A stretch of 64,000 nt of DNA from positions 1,240,001 through 1,304,000 of the forward strand of contig NC_009655.1 in the NCBI RefSeq assembly GCF_000017245.1, written 5' to 3'. Source of the DNA: Actinobacillus succinogenes 130Z. Its GTDB lineage: Bacteria > Pseudomonadota > Gammaproteobacteria > Enterobacterales > Pasteurellaceae. Of this stretch, positions 62,701 to 64,000 are shown piece after piece (within the stretch, counting starts at the first letter, position 1; the number at the start of each line of letters is the position of its first letter). Both the position numbers and the translations under genes were made by a program. Under the pieces are notes generated by a model that was not told the DNA's origin, searched no databases, and saw nothing but the letters and a program-made list of their open reading frames with translations.

Positions 62701-64000
62701 ACGGTACGAACCACACCGTAGCGACGCTGGAAGACGGCTTGAAATTCACCGGTAACAACAACGGCACCGTGAATAGCCATACGTTAAACAGCTTAGTAAA
62801 TATCGTGGGTGAAGGGGTAAGTGCGGAGGCTGCGGCGAACTTCACAAGCGCGGCCGGCAATATCAACGTGGTAGCGGACGGTACGGATACGTTAACCGTT
62901 CAGCTAGCGAAAGAGTTGACTAACCTGACCAGCGCAGTATTCGGTGGCGATACCACCATTAACGGTGAAGGCGTGACTATCAGCAACGGTACGGCGGGCA
63001 GTGATGTCAGCTTAACCAAAGAAGGTTTAGATAACGGTAACAATACCATCACCAACGTAGCGACGGGTGTGAACGGTACGGATGCGGTGAACGTCGATCA
63101 GTTAACTCAAACTATCACGGACAACGCTTACAACTGGCACATCTCGAACGGCACAAACACAACGGATGTACCGGATGACGGCACCGTTGCGGTGAAAGGT
63201 TCGGCGAATGCGGACAGCGCCAACGTATCCGGTATCGTCACTACATTAGACGGCACCGACGTATCCGTAGACTTAAGCGATAAAGCGAAAGATTCGTTGG
63301 ATAAAGCGGATACTGCAATCCAAACGTTAACCACCAGTGCGGACGGTGTGGTCGCGCAAACCCTGAACAAAGATGATAATAATGCGAACTTTACTTCCGG
63401 TAAAAACATCGTATTAACGCCGTCGGCGACAGGCATCGCCATTGCCACGGCGGATAACGTCACGTTCGATACCGTGAACGCCACCACCTTCAATGCGGGT
63501 GACGTAGTGATCAACCAGGACGGCATCAATGCGGGCAACCACACGATCACTAATGTAGCGGCGGGCGTGAACGGTACGGATGCTGTGAATGTAGACCAGT
63601 TGAGAGAAGTTAATGCGACGGCGAATGCCGGTTGGAACTTAACGACAAACGGTCAAAACAGTTCGAACGTAGCGCCGAATGCAACCGTAGATTTAGCGAA
63701 TACGGACGGCAACATCAATATCACTAACGACGGCACCAACGTGACCTTTGATCTGAACAGTAACCTGACGGTAGGCGGTAAAGACGGCAAAGACGGTCAA
63801 ATCGGTGCAATGGGTGCGAACGGTACGGGCGTGGTATTAAACGGAAAAGACGGCACAATCGGTATCGACGGTAAAGACGGTACCAACGGCACCGTAACCT
63901 TGGCACAAGGACCAGCCGGCGTAGACGGTGTAAACGGAACGGATCGTATCGTATACGAAACGCCGAACGGCACCTCAACGGTAGCGACATTAGATGACGG
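50754..64000 (+). CDS. Giant trimeric autotransporter adhesin, 5' part (cut by window edge)
   Basis: One frame stays open from ATG 50754 (AAGGGA six bases before) to the window end, at least 4,415 residues. Order: extended signal peptide (about 1-70, MNHIYKVIWNK, ending EAWA); YadA-like head of AIG..A.A.G repeats (about 140-1280); neck VKRQIINVAAGSEDSDAVNVAQL (about 1325); stalk of 170-residue modules (about 1350-2860); a second head (about 2862-3060) with its own neck (ERQIKNVAPG); second stalk with GKDGKDG runs and about 425-residue repeats. Type V secretion proteins of this kind trimerise and bind host or abiotic surfaces. The C-terminal beta-barrel anchor must lie beyond the window. N-x-S/T sequons are very dense. 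Only one uptake signal was seen (55004). Confidence 0.95.
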   Translation, partial: MNHIYKVIWNKTTQSLVVVSELCKAKGKTKSRTSGLNVGKLVNSHLIALSLITSGAAILGGTLYAPEAWATSNNYKGISIGYISNGYVIETNAAANASYYGRNDSGTLIVSYRNPGSLSYENASSANTNNDDYSSYRTWGVAIGNGSNAISYDSTRDLYFSNGIAIGDLSTATGGSSVSIGGLSKATGQSSMALGIASYASGFNSLAMMRNSAAVGNYSAAIGTTAWANGTGSVAMGASATAKGHSSIAIGSTELETRTVYSSGTSTDALTYNGDTNTQSIGDRSIAIGTAAKTNGDDSLSLGSNATTGNFTTSSGNTTAVVDQAAKHAIAIGSNAHAMGVSSFAIGGDSTAKNDKAVAFGVNSTATGEGSIAFGTDTVSNGSNAVAIGLSANSTGQDVTAIGSNAQAAGDRTSAIGANAIASGTGASAVGANAQATGEEAAAVGGNARALGAYDVAVGGTAKTAENHSNQIAIGYNAETSGDMAVAIGEGSRATANETMAFGRAANASVSGAIAFGLQSTANGTGALAFGQNTISSGVNSIALGATANATTDGAIAIGDDSQATNSDTLALGKNTRAKGEQSTAVGNSAQALQNSSTALGNNANASAVFSTALGTGTKASNNASTALGNDANASGFSAFAASLNASASGYAANAIGFNAVSSNQSTIAFGTNSTAAGERSISLGYNTTTTFQDSVAMGTNASAVGSAAVAIGAESVAKNDDPGKTNGATAIGSKANATGNQSVAIGAASKSGEQATAIGNDANAYGFGSIVIGGDDSGSSINNDPYASGSPYGFIDTKEVYRRSVATGVAAVAVGVHAQSLSNGSTAIGVLATAGDETDTATNVETATAATEATAIGALARARNLRSTAIGYQATSLGDHGSAIGSNATANSADSMAMGSNSTATGEGSLAAGFNATTEGLNALAIGSSAQALAENAISIGTGNIVTGKNSGAIGDPTTISGEGSYSLGNNNTIPDDNSTVIGNNNVLSQGDGGASTSDGSHVMGNDIKVRGTNSTAIGNGAVVGDALYETGEVSTNATAIGTSSKANGVNTLAIGTGATAYRTNNTAIGTGANVERSAGTDNIAFGSNTNVTRGSNNVVIGKDSKSDSSNGSSIALGNNASVGSSVSANGYAIGTNAVVNSTNGGIAFGTNASITNSDGGGASVAIGENASATGTSSISIGYNANTSSSQKDSIAIGTNATTTGLDNIAIGKSASASGSQAKQIVIGSNASATSTSQYSSVMGSDATASREYSTVLGANASSSVDGAVALGANSISNRGAGGSATGHASTTTPYIPETANATQSDAINATIANTGAVSVGSDTVKRQIINVAAGSEDSDAVNVAQLKAAISDVNTSWNIQENGTQKDVVNAGDNVSFADGTGTTANVSVDSTENTSTVTYSVNQSDLTVASDGTVSAVENGNNFATAEQVAKAINDSEKTTTVNSTNGTIVATANTTGTVTNYDLDLSQSTKDDIQQGVDANTTVSKGFDINGDNNAPDNVQLGETVDFKGDSNIITTVSDNAIAFALNSSIAVENVTVNDTFKAGDVTINNSGIDAGNTTITNVANGTNASDAVNLSQLNASKVSVEEGNNVNITSTTDANGTVYTVNANASTVSNGSDKVTVTPTDKGNNVTDYAVDLSDAAKDSLDKADSALQNLTTSADGNKAQTLDKDNTNANFISGDNIKLTASADGITVATADDVTFNNVTVNDTFKAGDVTINNSGIDAGNHTITNVANGTQDSDAVNLSQLNATNANVANNTQNITNNANNITNNTNTINKGINFGNGTSANNFALGDIINVTSDSNLVVSTVTDGVKLTLADSITVGNVTVNDTFKAGDVTINNSGIDAGNTTITNVANGTNAGDAVNLSQLNASKVSVEEGNNVNITSTTDANGTVYTVNANASTVSNGSDKVTVTPTDKGNNVTDYAVDLSDAAKDSLDKADSALQNLTTSADGNKAQTLDKDNTNANFISGDNIKLTASADGITVATADDVTFNNVTVNDTFKAGDVTINNSGIDAGNHTITNVANGTNATDAVNLSQLEKYIGDNSYNWNLSDGTNSNPVPDDGTVAITGSANGDSANTTGIVTGLDGTNVSVDLSDKAKEDIQQGVDANTTVSKGFDINGDNNAPDNVQLGETVDFKGDSNIITTVSDNAIAFALNSSIAVENVTVNDTFKAGDVTINNSGIDAGNTTITNVANGTNAGDAVNLSQLNASKVSVEEGNNVNITSTTDANGTVYTVNANASTVSNGSDKVTVTPTDKGNNVTDYAVDLSDAAKDSLDKADSALQNLTTSADGNKAQTLDKDNTNANFISGDNIKLTASADGITVATADDVTFNNVTVNDTFKAGDVTINNSGIDAGNHTITNVANGTQDSDAVNLSQLNATNANVANNTQNITNNANNITNNTNAIANNTQNITNNTNTINKGINFGNGTSANNFALGDTINVTSDSNLVVSTVTDGVKLTLADSITVGNVTVNDTFKAGDVTINNSGIDAGNHTITNVANGTQDSDAVNLSQLNASKVSVEEGNNVNITSTTDANGTVYTVNANASTVSNGSDKVTVTPTDKGNNVTDYAVDLSDAAKDSLDKADSALQSWTAQVNGADAKVVNQTSSTVDFIDGSNINITNEGGKIKVSTANEVTFNNVTVNDTFKAGDVTINNSGIDAGNTTITNVANGTNATDAVNLSQLEKYIGDNSYNWNLSDGTNSNPVPDDGTVAITGSANGDSANTTGIVTGLDGTNVSVDLSDKAKEDIQQGVDANTTVSKGFDINGDNNAPDNVQLGETVDFKGDSNIITTVSDNAIAFALNSSIAVENVTVNDTFKAGDVTINNSGIDAGNHTITNVANGTNATDAVNVAQLEANTTRYYSVNSNVSGNRNNDGATGANAMAAGANAAASGENATAIGYGTKANSAAAVAIGSNANATSSKGDSVIAIGNNAQSTGSYTIAIGTNSVANHTWSMAMGINAKAIDDYATALGSSAQATSQWATALGAGANATESAATAVGSNASASADGATVIGYSSSVTGANTTALGNHINVNTAGSVVLGNSSAAAEATTETTATVNNLTYSGFAGADNIATGDYVSIGSAGQERQIKNVAPGNISATSTDAINGSQLHATNQVLGNVTDSVVNNFGGNAAVDQNGNITFTDIGGTGETTIHDAIKNVSDVANTGWNVQTNGDTATKVAPGDTVQFKDGKNINITRTDKDITVATADDVDFNSVNTSTLTAGPVTINNNGIDAGDTKITNVSKGTEDSDAVNFAQLKDYVGDNSYNWNLSDGTNSNPVPDDGTVAITGSANGDSANTTGIVTALDGTNVSVDLSDKAKDSLDKADTAIQTLTTSADGVVAQTLSKDDNNANFTSGKNIVLTPSATGIAIATADNVTFDTVNATTFNAGDVVINQDGINAGNHTITNVAPGVNGTDAVNVDQLREVNATANAGWNLTTNGQNSSNVAPNATVDLANTDGNINITNDGTNVTFGLNSNLTVGGKDGKDGQIGVKGADGKDGITITPDTIVFNGVNGKDGVDGQSAISVNGVDGKDGVNGTTITRIEYTDPNTNTTQTVATLEDGLKFTGNNNGTVNSHTLNSLVNIVGEGVSAEAAANFTSAAGNINVVADGTDTLTVQLAKELTNLTSAVFGGDTTINGEGVTISNGTAGSDVSLTKEGLDNGNNTITNVATGVNGTDAVNVDQLTQTITDNAYNWHISDGTNTTDVPDDGTVAVKGSANADSANVSGIVTTLDGTDVSVDLSDKAKDSLDKADTAIQTLTTSADGVVAQTLNKDDNNANFTSGKNIVLTPSATGIAIATADNVTFDTVNATTFNAGDVVINQDGINAGNHTITNVAPGVNGTDAVNVDQLREVNATANAGWNLTTNGQNSSNVAPNATVDLANTDGNINITNDGNNVTFGLNSNLTVGGKDGKDGQIGVKGADGKDGITITKDAIVYHGVDGADGTSSIGVNGKDGKAGVDGTNITRIEYTDPNGTNHTVATLEDGLKFTGNNNGTVNSHTLNSLVNIVGEGVSAEAAANFTSAAGNINVVADGTDTLTVQLAKELTNLTSAVFGGDTTINGEGVTISNGTAGSDVSLTKEGLDNGNNTITNVATGVNGTDAVNVDQLTQTITDNAYNWHISNGTNTTDVPDDGTVAVKGSANADSANVSGIVTTLDGTDVSVDLSDKAKDSLDKADTAIQTLTTSADGVVAQTLNKDDNNANFTSGKNIVLTPSATGIAIATADNVTFDTVNATTFNAGDVVINQDGINAGNHTITNVAAGVNGTDAVNVDQLREVNATANAGWNLTTNGQNSSNVAPNATVDLANTDGNINITNDGTNVTFDLNSNLTVGGKDGKDGQIGAMGANGTGVVLNGKDGTIGIDGKDGTNGTVTLAQGPAGVDGVNGTDRIVYETPNGTSTVATLDD
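55368..59310 (+). repeat. Stalk repeat array, 510-base period
   Basis: The block encoding VTVNDTFKAGDVTINNSGIDAGN plus TITNVANGT occurs nine times, starting at 55368, 55878, 56244, 56754, 57264, 57774, 58182, 58692 and 59202. Spacings are 510, 366, 510, 510, 510, 408, 510 and 510 bases, all multiples of three. On a larger scale, an about 1.9-kb unit recurs (anchor GGTGTGGACG at 55191, 57087 and 59025). Copies are nearly identical at the DNA level. Confidence 0.9.
60731..64000 (+). repeat. Second stalk repeat array, about 1.28-kb units
   Basis: The anchor GAAAGATTCG occurs at 60731, 62015 and 63287, giving unit lengths of 1284 and 1272 bases (428 and 424 codons). Each unit encodes a coiled-coil part, a neck-like NGTDAVNVDQL segment and a GKDG-rich part that varies most between copies. 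The array continues to the window edge. Confidence 0.88.

Overview
The window is from a Pasteurellaceae chromosome. The clearest sign is the 9-base Haemophilus-type DNA uptake signal (AAGTGCGGT / ACCGCACTT), which occurs dozens of times in and between genes. The gene orders tRNA-fMet-rimP-nusA-infB-rbfA-truB and thiBPQ-bioB, an OmpP2-like porin and the codon use fit the Haemophilus/Basfia/Aggregatibacter side of the family. My best guess is a Basfia or Mannheimia succiniciproducens-like organism; the species is inference.

Layout. Positions 1-2.4 kb: the 3' end of hemA, a BioD2-type dethiobiotin synthase, a YceB-like protein and a 40-residue lipoprotein. 2.4-8.8 kb: initiator tRNA and the nusA/infB translation operon. 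8.8-14 kb: two isolated sugar-related genes, tilS, pdxY and accA. 14-18.6 kb: a TPP riboswitch with an enlarged loop leading thiBPQ, followed 2 bases later by bioB. 18.6-24.8 kb: DUF488 protein, 2-Cys peroxiredoxin, metC, iron alcohol dehydrogenase, a porin, and a higBA toxin-antitoxin locus whose toxin has an in-frame stop. 24.8-32 kb: a full tripartite exporter (HlyD-like adaptor, RbbA-like fused ATPase-permease, ABC-2 permease, outer-membrane factor) with a divergent TetR regulator. 32-44.8 kb: dsbD, a Dyp-type peroxidase, purH and purD separated by a long inverted repeat element, a LysR regulator, an AEC transporter, a DUF441 protein and hrpA.

44.8-46 kb is an AT-rich accessory pair: a membrane-anchored protein of unknown function and a small stand-alone GT51 peptidoglycan glycosyltransferase, overlapping by 71 bases. 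46.2-50.1 kb is a complete L-idonate/gluconate catabolic set (idnK divergent from idnDOT) with two matching palindromic operators and two CRP-like sites between the divergent genes.

From 50,754 to the right edge runs one open reading frame of at least 4,415 codons, a giant trimeric autotransporter adhesin without its C-terminus. It has an extended signal peptide, a long YadA-like head, a stalk of near-identical modules with a 510-base period, a second head, and a second stalk of about 1.28-kb tandem repeats with collagen-like GKDG runs. It is very rich in N-x-S/T sequons.

The points most worth following up are the AT-rich GT51 pair, the architecture and glycosylation potential of the adhesin, the enlarged TPP riboswitch loop, the broken HigB toxin, and two families of dispersed palindromic repeats.
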